A stretch of 21,095 nt of DNA. Source: Methanocorpusculaceae archaeon UBA456. GTDB taxonomy: Archaea; Halobacteriota; Methanomicrobia; Methanomicrobiales; Methanocorpusculaceae. The position numbers and the translations under genes were made by a program. The notes beneath the pieces were generated by a model that worked only from the letters and a program-made list of their open reading frames with translations, was not told the origin of the DNA and searched no databases. The DNA is taken from positions 4,639-25,733 of the forward strand of contig DAJQ01000011.1 in NCBI GenBank assembly GCA_002496395.1, read 5' to 3'. Of this stretch, positions 7,445 to 15,694 are shown piece after piece. The stretch's first letter is position 1, and the number at the start of each line of letters is the position of its first letter.

Positions 7445-9853
7445 ATGCCTGAAGTGTATCTGAAGGTCGATTCGGCCTATCCTGAAGATCTGGGTGGAGG
7501 GAAGGCACGCCTCGATCCAGAGACGATGCTCGCGCTCCGTGTCTCCCCGGGCGATCTGATCAAAGTCGAGGGGAAGAAGGAGACGCTCGCAAAGGTATGG
7601 CGTGCGATGGCAAAAGACTGGGATCAGCAGAAGATCCGGATCGACAAGTTCACCCGGGAAAATGCCGCTGTCACCATCGGTGATCGTGTTAAAATCTCAA
7701 AGGTAGAGGCGGTGATCGAGGCGAAAGAGGTGGTGATCGCGCCGCCTGAGAACCTGCCGCCGCACCTGACCATTCATATGGAGCATGCCGCACAGGGACT
7801 GATCAACTACCCGGTATCGACGGGCGATGTGGTTCCAATCCGCGCAATGATGATCCCCCAGCTGATCGAGTTCAAGGTGATCTCCCTTGAACCCGAAGAT
7901 GCGGTGATCATCACCAGAAATACAACCATTACCGTATCTGATAAGCCTGCTCCTGGTTTTGAGGGACTGAAACGGATCAGTTACGAGGATATCGGCGGCT
8001 TAAAAGATGAGCTTCAGCGGCTTCGGGAGACGATTGAGCTCCCGATACGCCATCCCGAACTCTTCAAGACGCTTGGGATCGAGCCGCCAAAGGGTGTCCT
8101 GTTGTATGGCCCGCCCGGCACCGGGAAGACCCTGATTGCCCGTGCGGTCGCCAATGAGTCGGGTGCGAACTTCATCTCGATTGCAGGGCCTGAGGTGATC
8201 TCGAAGTACTATGGTGAATCCGAACAGCGGCTCCGCGAGGTCTTCGAGGAGGCAAATGAGAATGCACCTTCGATCATCTTCATCGACGAGCTCGACTCGA
8301 TCGCCCCAAAACGCGAGGATGTGACCGGTGAGGTGGAGCGGCGGGTGGTTGCCCAGCTGCTGACGATGATGGACGGGCTTGAGGAACGGGGTCAGGTTGT
8401 TGTGATCGGCGCAACCAACCGGCTGGATGCGATCGATCCCGCCCTCAGGCGGCCCGGCAGATTCGATCGCGAGATCGAGATCGGGGTGCCGCCACATGTC
8501 GATCGCCAGGAGATCTTAAATATCCATACCCGTGGCATGCCGATTGACGAAGGCGTCAGGATCGACCAGATCGCCGGCCGGACACACGGTTTCGTCGGGG
8601 CTGATCTCGCCGCCCTTGCACGGGAAGCAGCAATCCGCGCCCTCAGGCGGCATCTTCCTGAGATCGATCTCGAACAGGATGAGATCCCGCAGGAAGTGCT
8701 TGACAAACTGAAGGTGACCGCAGATGATTTCCGCGAAGCACAGCGTGAGGTATTCCCCTCAGCAATGCGTGAGGTGATGCTGGAGGGAACCAATATCACG
8801 TGGGCGGATGTGGGCGGCCTTGCTGCTGCACGGCAGGAGATCCGGGAGGCGGTCGAGCTTCCCCTTACTGACCGGGAGAAGTTCGAGGAACTTGGGATCC
8901 AGTCTCCAAAAGGCATCCTCCTCTATGGCCCTCCCGGTACCGGGAAGACCCTGATCGCAAAGGCTGTTGCGACCGAGTCCGGTGCGAACTTCATCCCGAT
9001 CAAAGGCCCGCAGCTCCTCTCCAAATGGGTGGGTGAGAGCGAACGGGCCGTTCGTGAGATCTTCAAGAAGGCCCGCCAGGTGGCACCTTCGATCATCCTC
9101 TTTGATGAGATGGATGCCCTCACCCCGGCACGCGGGGGTGGGGATTCCTCTCATACCATCGAGAGCGTCTTAAACCAGATCCTAACCGAGATAGACGGGA
9201 TCGAGGATATCCGCGATGTGATCGTGATGGGGGCAACCAACAGGCCCGACATTGTCGATCCCGCTCTCCTCAGACCCGGCAGGTTCGACCGTCTCGTCTA
9301 TATCGGGGAGCCGGATGAAGAGGATCGGAAAAGGATCCTCTGGATCCATATGCGGAGCATGCCGATTGAGGATGGAACGATTGAGGAGTTCATCAGTCTC
9401 CTTGAAGGCTGTGAATATGGCTGCATCGAGAAGATATTCGAGTCCATCGGAGAGGGGGCTGAGATCACCGCGGATGCAATCCGGGAAGCTGCATCTGAGA
9501 TGCCAAAGAAGGAAGGTGCCGGGCTGAAGAGGAGTGAGATCCGGAAACTCATCCACGATCTGATCTCCCGGTTCAATCAGCAGTTCCCTGATCCAAAACG
9601 GGATGCGATCATCGGGACCGTTGCAGCCCGGACCGCCGGGTATGTCGGATCTGATCTCGAAGGGCTCTGCCGTGAGGCAGGGATGCTTGCGATGCGGGAA
9701 GGGGCAACGGTCGTCTCCACCCGCCACTTCGAGGCGGCGATGGAGAAGGTCCGGCCGACGATGAACGAGAGGCTTACTGAATATTATTCCCGGATACAGC
9801 AGCATTTCAAAGGCGGGCTCCCCCGGCAGTCACAGCCGGTCGAATATCAGTAA
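7445..9853 (+). CDS. Cdc48/VAT-type AAA ATPase (VCP-like) with an extra segment in D2
   Basis: 802 residues from the ATG at 7445; in-frame codons upstream run into the divergent larC gene and are not family-like. The N-terminal substrate/cofactor-binding domain (about 1-170) begins VYLKVDSAYPEDLGGGKARL. D1 has Walker A GPPGTGKT (222-229), Walker B IIFIDE (277-282) and RRPGRFDR. D2 has Walker A GPPGTGKT (495-502), IILFDE (550-555) and LLRPGRFDR. It is a hexameric cytoplasmic unfoldase feeding the proteasome. In D2 the helical lid contains 91 residues between MPI (639) and TAGY (730), where D1 has 15, an insertion of about 76. Typical relatives are about 730-760 residues. The C-terminus VEYQ has a penultimate tyrosine, resembling but not matching the HbYX proteasome-docking motif. 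Confidence 0.95.
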   Translation: MPEVYLKVDSAYPEDLGGGKARLDPETMLALRVSPGDLIKVEGKKETLAKVWRAMAKDWDQQKIRIDKFTRENAAVTIGDRVKISKVEAVIEAKEVVIAPPENLPPHLTIHMEHAAQGLINYPVSTGDVVPIRAMMIPQLIEFKVISLEPEDAVIITRNTTITVSDKPAPGFEGLKRISYEDIGGLKDELQRLRETIELPIRHPELFKTLGIEPPKGVLLYGPPGTGKTLIARAVANESGANFISIAGPEVISKYYGESEQRLREVFEEANENAPSIIFIDELDSIAPKREDVTGEVERRVVAQLLTMMDGLEERGQVVVIGATNRLDAIDPALRRPGRFDREIEIGVPPHVDRQEILNIHTRGMPIDEGVRIDQIAGRTHGFVGADLAALAREAAIRALRRHLPEIDLEQDEIPQEVLDKLKVTADDFREAQREVFPSAMREVMLEGTNITWADVGGLAAARQEIREAVELPLTDREKFEELGIQSPKGILLYGPPGTGKTLIAKAVATESGANFIPIKGPQLLSKWVGESERAVREIFKKARQVAPSIILFDEMDALTPARGGGDSSHTIESVLNQILTEIDGIEDIRDVIVMGATNRPDIVDPALLRPGRFDRLVYIGEPDEEDRKRILWIHMRSMPIEDGTIEEFISLLEGCEYGCIEKIFESIGEGAEITADAIREAASEMPKKEGAGLKRSEIRKLIHDLISRFNQQFPDPKRDAIIGTVAARTAGYVGSDLEGLCREAGMLAMREGATVVSTRHFEAAMEKVRPTMNERLTEYYSRIQQHFKGGLPRQSQPVEYQ

Positions 9854-9862
9854 CATCTATGT

Positions 9863-9885
9863 GAGAGGGGGAAGGTACCCCTCTC
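9863..9885 (+). other. Hairpin spanning the leader of the NSS symporter gene
   Basis: GAGAGGGG (9863-9870) pairs perfectly with CCCCTCTC (9878-9885) around the 7-base loop GAAGGTA. It occupies most of the 35 bases between the cdc48 stop and the ATG at 9889. No T-run follows, so it is not an obvious terminator. The purine-rich sequences that could act as ribosome site (GAGGGGG and AAGGT) lie in its 5' arm and loop, so it might modulate translation. Confidence 0.5.
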
Positions 9886-9888
9886 CTG

Positions 9889-11211
9889 ATGTCTGCTGAG
9901 GAGATAGAGGCACCACAGGAGCACTGGTCTTCCGGCCTCGGTTTTATTCTTGCATCAATCGGTGCCGCCGTTGGTATCGGAAATATCTGGCGTTTTTCAA
10001 CGGTTGTCGGCCAGAATGGTGGTGGTGCATTCTTCATCCCGTTTCTGCTTGCTGTCTTCCTGATCGCCTTCCCCCTGATGGTGATTGAGATCAAGGCGGG
10101 CCGGGCCCTTGCCGCCGATGTTGTCACTGCTTTTGAGAAAGTGCATCGCCATCTCTCAAAGGCAGGCTGGCTCCTGATTGCAGTCGGCTTTGTTGTGCTG
10201 AGTTATTATCTGGTCATCACCGGATGGACGCTTGCGTTTGTATTCTTCTCACTGATCGGAACTGATGGCAGGTTCGCGTCCTTTACCGCAGGATACCTGC
10301 CGGTCCTCTTCTTCATCATCTCAGCCCTCCTGACCGGCGGGGTGGTTGCACTTGGTGTCAAAGAGGGGATAGAACGGGTGACCCGCCGGCTCATCCCGAT
10401 CAGCTTCTTCATCTTGATCGGGCTTGCCATCTATGCCGCTACACTCCCGGGTTTCCGCGAGGGCCTTGCGTTCTTCTTTACCCCGGACTTCTCGGTGCTT
10501 GCAGAACCCACCCTCTGGGCGGCGGCATTTGGCCAGTCATTCTTCTCGCTCTCGGTTGGAACCGGTATCCTCCTCACCTACGGCTCATACCTGAGACGAT
10601 CGGTTCCCATTGCGAGATCGGCAGTTTATATCACCATCGCTGATCTCTTTGTTGCGATACTCGCAGGACTGATCATCTTCCCGATCGTCTTCACATTCGG
10701 TTTCTCCCCTGCAATGGGCGCCGAACTCACCTTCACAATTCTTCCTGAGGCATTTGCACTGATCCCGTTTGGTGCATTAATCGGGTTCCTCTTCTTCCTT
10801 CTCCTCTTCTTCTCTGCTCTGACGGCAACGGTCTCGATGATTGAGATGCCCCTTGCCTCCCTTATCGCCAGAAAAGGCCTTTCCAGAAAGAAGGCGAGCC
10901 TTGCCCTGACCGGAGGCGTGATCGCAATCGGTCTTCCCTCAGCCCTCAGTTACTCGGCGATGAACCTCACGCTCGGCGGCATCCCGGTGCTGGATCTCCT
11001 TGATGAGACGGCCGGCTCCTTTGGTCTTCCCCTGACCGCACTGATCATGGCAGTTGCCTTCGGCTGGATACTTGATCCCCATCAACTCAGGGAGAAAGGC
11101 GGGCTGAAAGGGTTCATACCACACCTATTCCTCTGGATATGCAGGTATCTGATCCCCCCGGTACTGGTGGTGACCATGATCCTTCTTGCCGTCGGGATGT
11201 TTCGGGGATAA
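9889..11211 (+). CDS. Neurotransmitter:sodium symporter (NSS) family transporter
   Basis: 440 residues, a polytopic membrane protein with about 11 predicted helices and no signal peptide. TM1 carries the family signature AAVGIGNIWRFSTVV followed by GQNGGGAFF, equivalent to the sodium- and substrate-binding unwound helix of LeuT; TM6 carries FGQSFFSLSVGTGILLTY, matching the LeuT TM6 region. The other helices are hydrophobic blocks through VLVVTMILLAVGMF at the C-terminus. Eleven helices and about 450 residues fit the short prokaryotic branch (MhsT-like) rather than 12-helix LeuT. These carriers import amino acids with sodium; the substrate cannot be told. It starts 35 bases after cdc48, with a hairpin in between, and the next gene begins 42 bases on. 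Confidence 0.9.
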   Translation: MSAEEIEAPQEHWSSGLGFILASIGAAVGIGNIWRFSTVVGQNGGGAFFIPFLLAVFLIAFPLMVIEIKAGRALAADVVTAFEKVHRHLSKAGWLLIAVGFVVLSYYLVITGWTLAFVFFSLIGTDGRFASFTAGYLPVLFFIISALLTGGVVALGVKEGIERVTRRLIPISFFILIGLAIYAATLPGFREGLAFFFTPDFSVLAEPTLWAAAFGQSFFSLSVGTGILLTYGSYLRRSVPIARSAVYITIADLFVAILAGLIIFPIVFTFGFSPAMGAELTFTILPEAFALIPFGALIGFLFFLLLFFSALTATVSMIEMPLASLIARKGLSRKKASLALTGGVIAIGLPSALSYSAMNLTLGGIPVLDLLDETAGSFGLPLTALIMAVAFGWILDPHQLREKGGLKGFIPHLFLWICRYLIPPVLVVTMILLAVGMFRG

Positions 11212-11253
11212 CCGATAAACACTTAGCGGATAATGATCCAGAAGTGATAAGAC

Positions 11254-11865
11254 ATGACCGGGGATAGCAGCAAGATTTCGGATTATATGCTGAAGACGGC
11301 GGAGATGATCGTCCGTGTGGCCGAGGTGGTCGACGAGGAGGAATCACGGCAGTTCATCTCCGAGATACTCTCCGGCAGAAGGATTTATGTCACCGGTGCC
11401 GGAAGGTCAGGCCTGGTGGCAAAGGCGTTTGCGATACGGCTGATGCACCTTGGATTCCCCTGTTATGTGATCGGTGAGACGATCACCCCTGCCTTTGAGT
11501 CCGGGGATATGCTTGTTGTCTTCTCCGGATCCGGCGAGACGAAATCGGTGGTGAGCGCAGCAGAGAAGGTGCATGAACTTGGAGGGTGGACCTGCCTTAT
11601 CACCGCAAATCCACAATCACATGCAGCCGGGTATGTTGATCTGGTCATCGATCTCGGTGAATCGTCCGGGAATAGCGCTGATCTTCCCCCTGAGTATGAG
11701 GTGAGGCAGATCTCAGGGCAGTACCGTTCGATCTCGGTTCCAATCGGGAGGGGTTCTGCGTTTGAGATGGTGGCACTTGCCTATTCGGATGCGATCATAT
11801 CCGCACTGATGGCAGCCCGTCACCTGGATCCCGATGATGTCAGGCTCCGCTTCTCGAATATCTAA
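11254..11865 (+). CDS. hxlB: 6-phospho-3-hexuloisomerase (PHI, SIS domain)
   Basis: 203 residues, a single SIS (sugar isomerase) domain. Family blocks are RIYVTGAGRSGLVAKAFAIR (44-63), RLMHLGFPCYVIGETITPAF (62-81) and the phosphate-binding VVFSGSGETKSV (88-99); SAFEMVAL near the end supplies the conserved Glu. It interconverts 6-phospho-3-hexulose and fructose-6-phosphate, next to hexulose-phosphate synthase. In archaea this serves pentose supply and, in Methanomicrobiales, the reductive hexulose-phosphate route with RubisCO. No hps gene is in the window. The ATG at 11254 has only a weak AGTGATAA upstream; GATAAACA at 11214-11221 is a possible TATA box giving a short leader. Its stop is 3 bases from the stop of the convergent flavoprotein gene, leaving no room for a separate terminator. 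Confidence 0.9.
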   Translation: MTGDSSKISDYMLKTAEMIVRVAEVVDEEESRQFISEILSGRRIYVTGAGRSGLVAKAFAIRLMHLGFPCYVIGETITPAFESGDMLVVFSGSGETKSVVSAAEKVHELGGWTCLITANPQSHAAGYVDLVIDLGESSGNSADLPPEYEVRQISGQYRSISVPIGRGSAFEMVALAYSDAIISALMAARHLDPDDVRLRFSNI

Positions 11866-11868
11866 ATT

Positions 11869-13098
11869 TCATCTGTTTTTTAGAGAGATCGATTCCGCAG
11901 CTGTATAAGCGGTTGAGAATGCTGCCTGAAGGTTATATCCACCGGTATCGCCGTCGATATCGAGCACCTCTCCGATACAGTAGAGGTTTGGAAGGAGGCG
12001 TGATTCCATCGTCTTATTGTTGATCTCCTCAAGTGCAATGCCCCCGCGGGTTGCCATTGCAGCATCAAATCCGCCAACCCTTTTGATCTGAAATATCCAT
12101 CCGGTGAGAAGTCGAAGGAGTTCTTTCCTCTTCTCTTTGGTGAGGTGGGCGACTGTGCTGTCTGGTGACAGCCCCGCCTCTTCGGTGAGGCGCTGGATGA
12201 AGCGTGCAGGAAGGGGCAGCTCCGAGAGGATCGTCTTCACAAGACGTTTCCCGGCTGTTGCCGATCCAAGTGTAATATGGGATTGGATCACCTCCCTCTC
12301 CTGTTCCGGGAGAAATGCGATGCTGAGGCTGTCGCCATCCCTGATAAATCGGGATGCATGCAGGATGACGGGGCCGGAGAAGCCGTTATGTGTAAAGAGG
12401 AGGTCTCCTGTCACTCTCCGGACAATCTTCCCCTCCCGGAGGATCGAGACGGTGATGTCGTCAAAAGAGATTCCGGCAAGATCAGGGAATGGATACTGCT
12501 CCGGATGCACCGGGGTAAGCGCCGGTCCAATCTCAATGATCCGGTGGCCGAGGGATTCGGCAAAGCGGTATCCGTCACCGGTTGATCCGGTAGATGGGTA
12601 TGATGCACCGCCGGTTGCAATGACGAGGTGATCGACCAGAACGTCCTGTTCGTCTGTTCTGATCAGAAAGCCATCACCCGATCGCTCCACAGCACGAACC
12701 GGGTTGTTCTGCCTGATCACCACACCGTTCTCCCGGCATGCGGTCATCAGTACAGAGAGGATATCGTCTGCCTTTTCAGATACCGGAAATATCTTCTCGT
12801 TCTCATCTGCATAGACCGGGCAGCCCCGCTCTTCGAAGAAGGCGATCAGATCCCGGTTGGTAAATCCCCGGAGTGCCGGTTTTAAGAATGCGCCGTTCTC
12901 TCCATAATGCGGCTCGAATTCGCGGATCTCTCCTCCATGGGTCAGATTGCATCGCCCGGATCCGGTGATTAAGAGTTTTCTACCCGCCTCTCTCTTCTTC
13001 TCAAAGAGGATGAGCCGGCTTTCCTTCGACCTGATAGTTGCTGCACAGAAGAGTCCTGCCGGCCCGCCTCCGATGATGCCAATCACAGGCCGGGCCAT
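11869..13098 (-). CDS. FAD/NAD(P)-dependent flavoprotein, BaiN/HI0933 family
   Basis: 409 residues from the ATG at 13096-13098, chosen over a TTG two codons earlier because AAGGTGTGA sits upstream at sensible spacing. The N-terminal Rossmann motif is GIIGGGPAGLFCA; LLITGSGRCNLTHGG is the HI0933 signature; VDHLVIATGGASYPSTGSTG is the second dinucleotide-contact motif; GGIALEEINNKTMES and NLYCIGEVLDIDGDTGGYN close the FAD site at the C-terminus. The family is widespread and biochemically ill-defined; BaiN is named for a bile-acid reductase role that is not expected here. It starts 6 bases after the thiE stop, so it is the last gene of a thiM-thiE operon. A role linked to thiamine is possible from context only. 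Confidence 0.88.
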   Translation of the reverse strand: MARPVIGIIGGGPAGLFCAATIRSKESRLILFEKKREAGRKLLITGSGRCNLTHGGEIREFEPHYGENGAFLKPALRGFTNRDLIAFFEERGCPVYADENEKIFPVSEKADDILSVLMTACRENGVVIRQNNPVRAVERSGDGFLIRTDEQDVLVDHLVIATGGASYPSTGSTGDGYRFAESLGHRIIEIGPALTPVHPEQYPFPDLAGISFDDITVSILREGKIVRRVTGDLLFTHNGFSGPVILHASRFIRDGDSLSIAFLPEQEREVIQSHITLGSATAGKRLVKTILSELPLPARFIQRLTEEAGLSPDSTVAHLTKEKRKELLRLLTGWIFQIKRVGGFDAAMATRGGIALEEINNKTMESRLLPNLYCIGEVLDIDGDTGGYNLQAAFSTAYTAAESISLKNR

Positions 13099-13104
13099 AC
13101 GCAA

Positions 13105-13764
13105 TCACACCTTCTGTACAACGGCAGGTGTCCTGGATGGAGATTTTGCCGCCGTAATCAGCCGTTTCAACTCTGCTGCTGCGGTTGCGACATCTTCCTC
13201 TCCCACAACCGCAGAGATGACGGCGGCACCGTCTGCCCCGGAAGCGATCACCGATCCGATGTTTTCCCGTGTGATTCCACCGATTGCTACAAGGGGAAGG
13301 CGGGTTGCGGCACGTATGGCGCTCAGTGTTGAAAGGCCGTGCCCGCATCCGGCATCATCTTTTGAGGTTGTGGAAAAGACCGGGCTGAGTGCGAGGTAAT
13401 CGGCACCTGATATCTCTGCCTGTATTGCTTCCTCAACCGATCCGACGGAACAGCCGATGATAAAGTCCCTTGGAACAATCCGGCGGGCTTCTGAAATCGG
13501 CATATCCTGCTGGCCAAGATGAACCCCGTCTGCTCCGGTGGCGAGCGCGATATCAAGCCGGTCATTCATGATGAAGCAGGCACCGGCAGCTCTGGTCAGG
13601 GTAACTATCTCCTGTGCCGTTCTATACAATGATGCGGAATTCATCCTTTTGTCCCGGAGCTGGATGATATCAGCTCCACCCTGAAGCGCCATCCGGGCGA
13701 GTTCGGTATGCGATCTCCCCAGCCCTATCTGCACGTCGGTGATGACGTAGAGATCATATGCCAC
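13105..13764 (-). CDS. thiE: Thiamine-phosphate synthase
   Basis: 219 residues, a TIM-barrel ThiE of normal length. It couples hydroxymethylpyrimidine pyrophosphate with thiazole phosphate to give thiamine monophosphate. Visible motifs in order: DLYVITD at the N-terminus, GADIIQLRDK, FIMNDRLDIAL, GADGVHLGQQDMP, FIIGCSVGS, YLALSPVFSTTSKDDAG and PLVAIGGITREN, covering the pyrophosphate- and substrate-binding residues. Its start overlaps the thiM end by 11 bases, so translation is coupled. ThiD, which would supply the pyrimidine pyrophosphate, is not in the window. Confidence 0.94.
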   Translation of the reverse strand: MAYDLYVITDVQIGLGRSHTELARMALQGGADIIQLRDKRMNSASLYRTAQEIVTLTRAAGACFIMNDRLDIALATGADGVHLGQQDMPISEARRIVPRDFIIGCSVGSVEEAIQAEISGADYLALSPVFSTTSKDDAGCGHGLSTLSAIRAATRLPLVAIGGITRENIGSVIASGADGAAVISAVVGEEDVATAAAELKRLITAAKSPSRTPAVVQKV

Positions 13765-14560
13765 AGGACTGCTCCACCTTTGCCTCTGCTGATACCGTCT
13801 CCGGTGTCAGTGATGCGAGTTCGTCAAAGAGTGCGGTCCTGAATGAATATGGCCCCCTGGCACCTTCTGCTGCCCGCTCCCCGGCGAGTCCGAATGCGAT
13901 GAGTGCTGCGGCTGCGGACTTCACGGTATCGTCGCCTGCGGCTGCAAATGCCCCGACAACAGATGCTGCCATACAGCCGGTCCCAGACAACCGCTCCATC
14001 ATCGGGCTCCCGTTTCGAATCAGGTATACTTCGCCACTCCCGCAGACGATATCGGTCTCCCCGGTCATGGCAACGACTGTATTCCATCTCTCAGCACAGC
14101 GGCGGGCAACATCGAGCGGGTCCCCGGCACATCCGCCCGAATCAACGCCCCTGACAGTGCCGCCGCTCCCGGCAAGCACACCGATCTCACCGGCGTTTCC
14201 TTTCAGGATTGTGATGGTGCATTCATTCATTATTCTCTCGGCACTCTTCGTCCTGAGTGTTGTTGCACCGACCCCGACCGGGTCGAGGATCACCGGGATG
14301 CCATGTGCATTTGCAGCTTTCCCTGCTGCGACCATCGCATCAATCTGCGAAGGTGTGAGGGTTCCGATATTCAGGACAACTGCGCCTGCGATCCCCGCCA
14401 TCTCTGCCACTTCTTCGATTGCACCTGCCATCACCGGTGCTGCACCGATGGCGAGCGTCGCATTTGCACAGTCATTGATTGTGACGGTATTGGTGATATG
14501 GTGAACGAGCGGCCGGCTTGATCGAACCGTCCCAAGGAGTGTCGCTGCGTACGTATTCAT
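13754..14560 (-). CDS. thiM: Hydroxyethylthiazole kinase
   Basis: 268 residues from the ATG at 14558-14560. It phosphorylates 4-methyl-5-(2-hydroxyethyl)thiazole, a salvage step feeding ThiE. Motifs: RPLVHHITNTVTINDCAN, ALGA-type IGAAPVMAGAIEEV, VILDPVGVGATTLR, ILKGNAGEIGVLAG, VVAMTGETD and the catalytic LSGTGCMAAS. An in-frame ATG at 14609-14611 would add 17 residues unlike any ThiM, so the shorter form is preferred, although no good ribosome site precedes it. The 60 bases separating it from modC hold no room for a TPP riboswitch and only a small GGTC-AAA-GACC hairpin, so thiM may be read through from the mod operon or from a promoter I cannot define. Confidence 0.93.
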   Translation of the reverse strand: MNTYAATLLGTVRSSRPLVHHITNTVTINDCANATLAIGAAPVMAGAIEEVAEMAGIAGAVVLNIGTLTPSQIDAMVAAGKAANAHGIPVILDPVGVGATTLRTKSAERIMNECTITILKGNAGEIGVLAGSGGTVRGVDSGGCAGDPLDVARRCAERWNTVVAMTGETDIVCGSGEVYLIRNGSPMMERLSGTGCMAASVVGAFAAAGDDTVKSAAAALIAFGLAGERAAEGARGPYSFRTALFDELASLTPETVSAEAKVEQSCGI

Positions 14561-14620
14561 TCTGGTATATATTGCCGCCCTGAAGGGAAAAGTGAGGTGG
14601 TCAAAGACCATTTTCTGGCT

Positions 14621-15685
14621 TCATTCCGTTGTGCTTTTTCCAGGGAAAAGATGAACTGATGTTGCTTTAAAAGCAATATATACCAAATCCCCGATTCCCA
14701 GTTCTGCCTCCTCGAAACCCTGTCTTGTCAACGCGACAACAAACGTCACTCCAATGTCAACAATGAGCCTTATCATCGCGCCACAGTGGCGGATCTCAGA
14801 TATCTTTCCGGGAAAGGCGTTTCGTATGGGTGATGCAAGAGGCGCTGTAGAGATGAGAATCTCCTCCGGGCGGACGGAGATGTAAACATCCCCCTCTACT
14901 TCAGAATGAGCCCTGACAATTATATTCCCAATTTTTACGCTTGCAATTCCATTTTCAGACGTTGAAGTGCCTTTGAATACATTTGTGGCACCAACAAATT
15001 CTGCTACAAAATGGTTCTTTGGCTTTCTGAAGATTTCATCTGGTACTCCAATCTGCACCATTTTGCCTTCATTCATGATGGCAACACGATCAGCGAGATC
15101 AAATACCTCTTCAAAGTTGTGGGTTATATGAATGATCGTTGTTTTCGTGATTTCGTGAAGATCTTTTAACTCTTTTCGGAGATTCTCCCGTGTTTTTGAA
15201 TCCAGTGCACTGAGAGGTTCATCCAGCAGGAGTGCCCAGGGACTCATCACCATTGCACGTGCAATAGCTGCCCGCTGTTGTTCTCCTCCGGAGAGTGTAT
15301 CGGGATAGCGGTGGAGAAGGTGGGCAATATGGAGCATTTCTGCATATCTCTGAACAGCCTCATGTATCTCATCTGATGGAACCTTCTTGGATTTCAGGCC
15401 AAATGCGATGTTATCCCTGACGGTGAGATGGGGGAAGAGCATGTAATCCTGATACACCATAGTGATATTCCGGTCCTTCGGAGGTGCATGGGTAATATCA
15501 TTCCCATCGAGATGGATGGATCCGCCATCAGGCTCATAAATGCCCGCGACAGTTTCAAGAAGTATAGTTTTGCCTGCTCCGGTTGGCCCGATGATCACGA
15601 TGTATTCTCCTTTGGATATCTCAAGAGAGGCATGATCCAGGAAGAATTCTCCCATATCCTTGGATATATTCTGTATCTGTAACAT
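14621..15685 (-). CDS. modC: Molybdate/tungstate ABC transporter ATP-binding protein (ModC/WtpC)
   Basis: 354 residues. Walker A GPTGAGKT (33-40), Q-loop VYQDYMLFPH, signature LSGGEQQRAA (131-140), Walker B ALLLDE (151-156) and switch IIHITHNFEE. The C-terminal third (about 230-354), with NHFVAEFVGATNVFKG and ISVRPEEILIS, is the TOBE-type oxyanion-binding region of this subfamily, which can sense molybdate or tungstate. It energises import through ModB. The start is set by GGAGGT directly upstream: two adjacent ATGs at 15688 and 15685 follow it, and the second (spacing 3) is used here. It starts 8 bases after the modB stop. The name wtpC is equally defensible; sequence alone does not separate molybdate from tungstate. 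Confidence 0.88.
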   Translation of the reverse strand: MLQIQNISKDMGEFFLDHASLEISKGEYIVIIGPTGAGKTILLETVAGIYEPDGGSIHLDGNDITHAPPKDRNITMVYQDYMLFPHLTVRDNIAFGLKSKKVPSDEIHEAVQRYAEMLHIAHLLHRYPDTLSGGEQQRAAIARAMVMSPWALLLDEPLSALDSKTRENLRKELKDLHEITKTTIIHITHNFEEVFDLADRVAIMNEGKMVQIGVPDEIFRKPKNHFVAEFVGATNVFKGTSTSENGIASVKIGNIIVRAHSEVEGDVYISVRPEEILISTAPLASPIRNAFPGKISEIRHCGAMIRLIVDIGVTFVVALTRQGFEEAELGIGDLVYIAFKATSVHLFPGKSTTE

Positions 15686-15688
15686 CAT

Positions 15689-15694
15689 ACCTCC
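15689..15694 (-). promoter_or_regulatory. Ribosome binding site of modC, tightly packed against tandem ATGs
   Basis: GGAGGT on the minus strand, overlapping the last base of the modB stop codon, followed with no spacer by ATGATG. The usual 5-9 base spacing is absent for both ATGs, so the exact start (15688 or 15685) is uncertain by one residue. Confidence 0.55.

Noticed and set aside
13758..14504. Plus-strand open frame of 248 codons opposite thiM
   Set aside because: Serine/alanine/proline-rich antisense translation of a GC-rich gene; thiM is unmistakable on the other strand.
14566..14576. TATA-like AATATATACC just before the thiM ATG
   Set aside because: It is within about 10 bases of the start codon, so transcription would begin inside the gene and omit the family N-terminus.
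14598..14608. GGTC-AAA-GACC hairpin after modC as terminator
   Set aside because: Four base pairs with a three-base loop is too weak, and the minus strand has no T-run directly after it.
14561..14620. TPP riboswitch upstream of thiM
   Set aside because: The gap is only 60 bases and lacks the conserved riboswitch core; only a 4-base-pair hairpin is visible.
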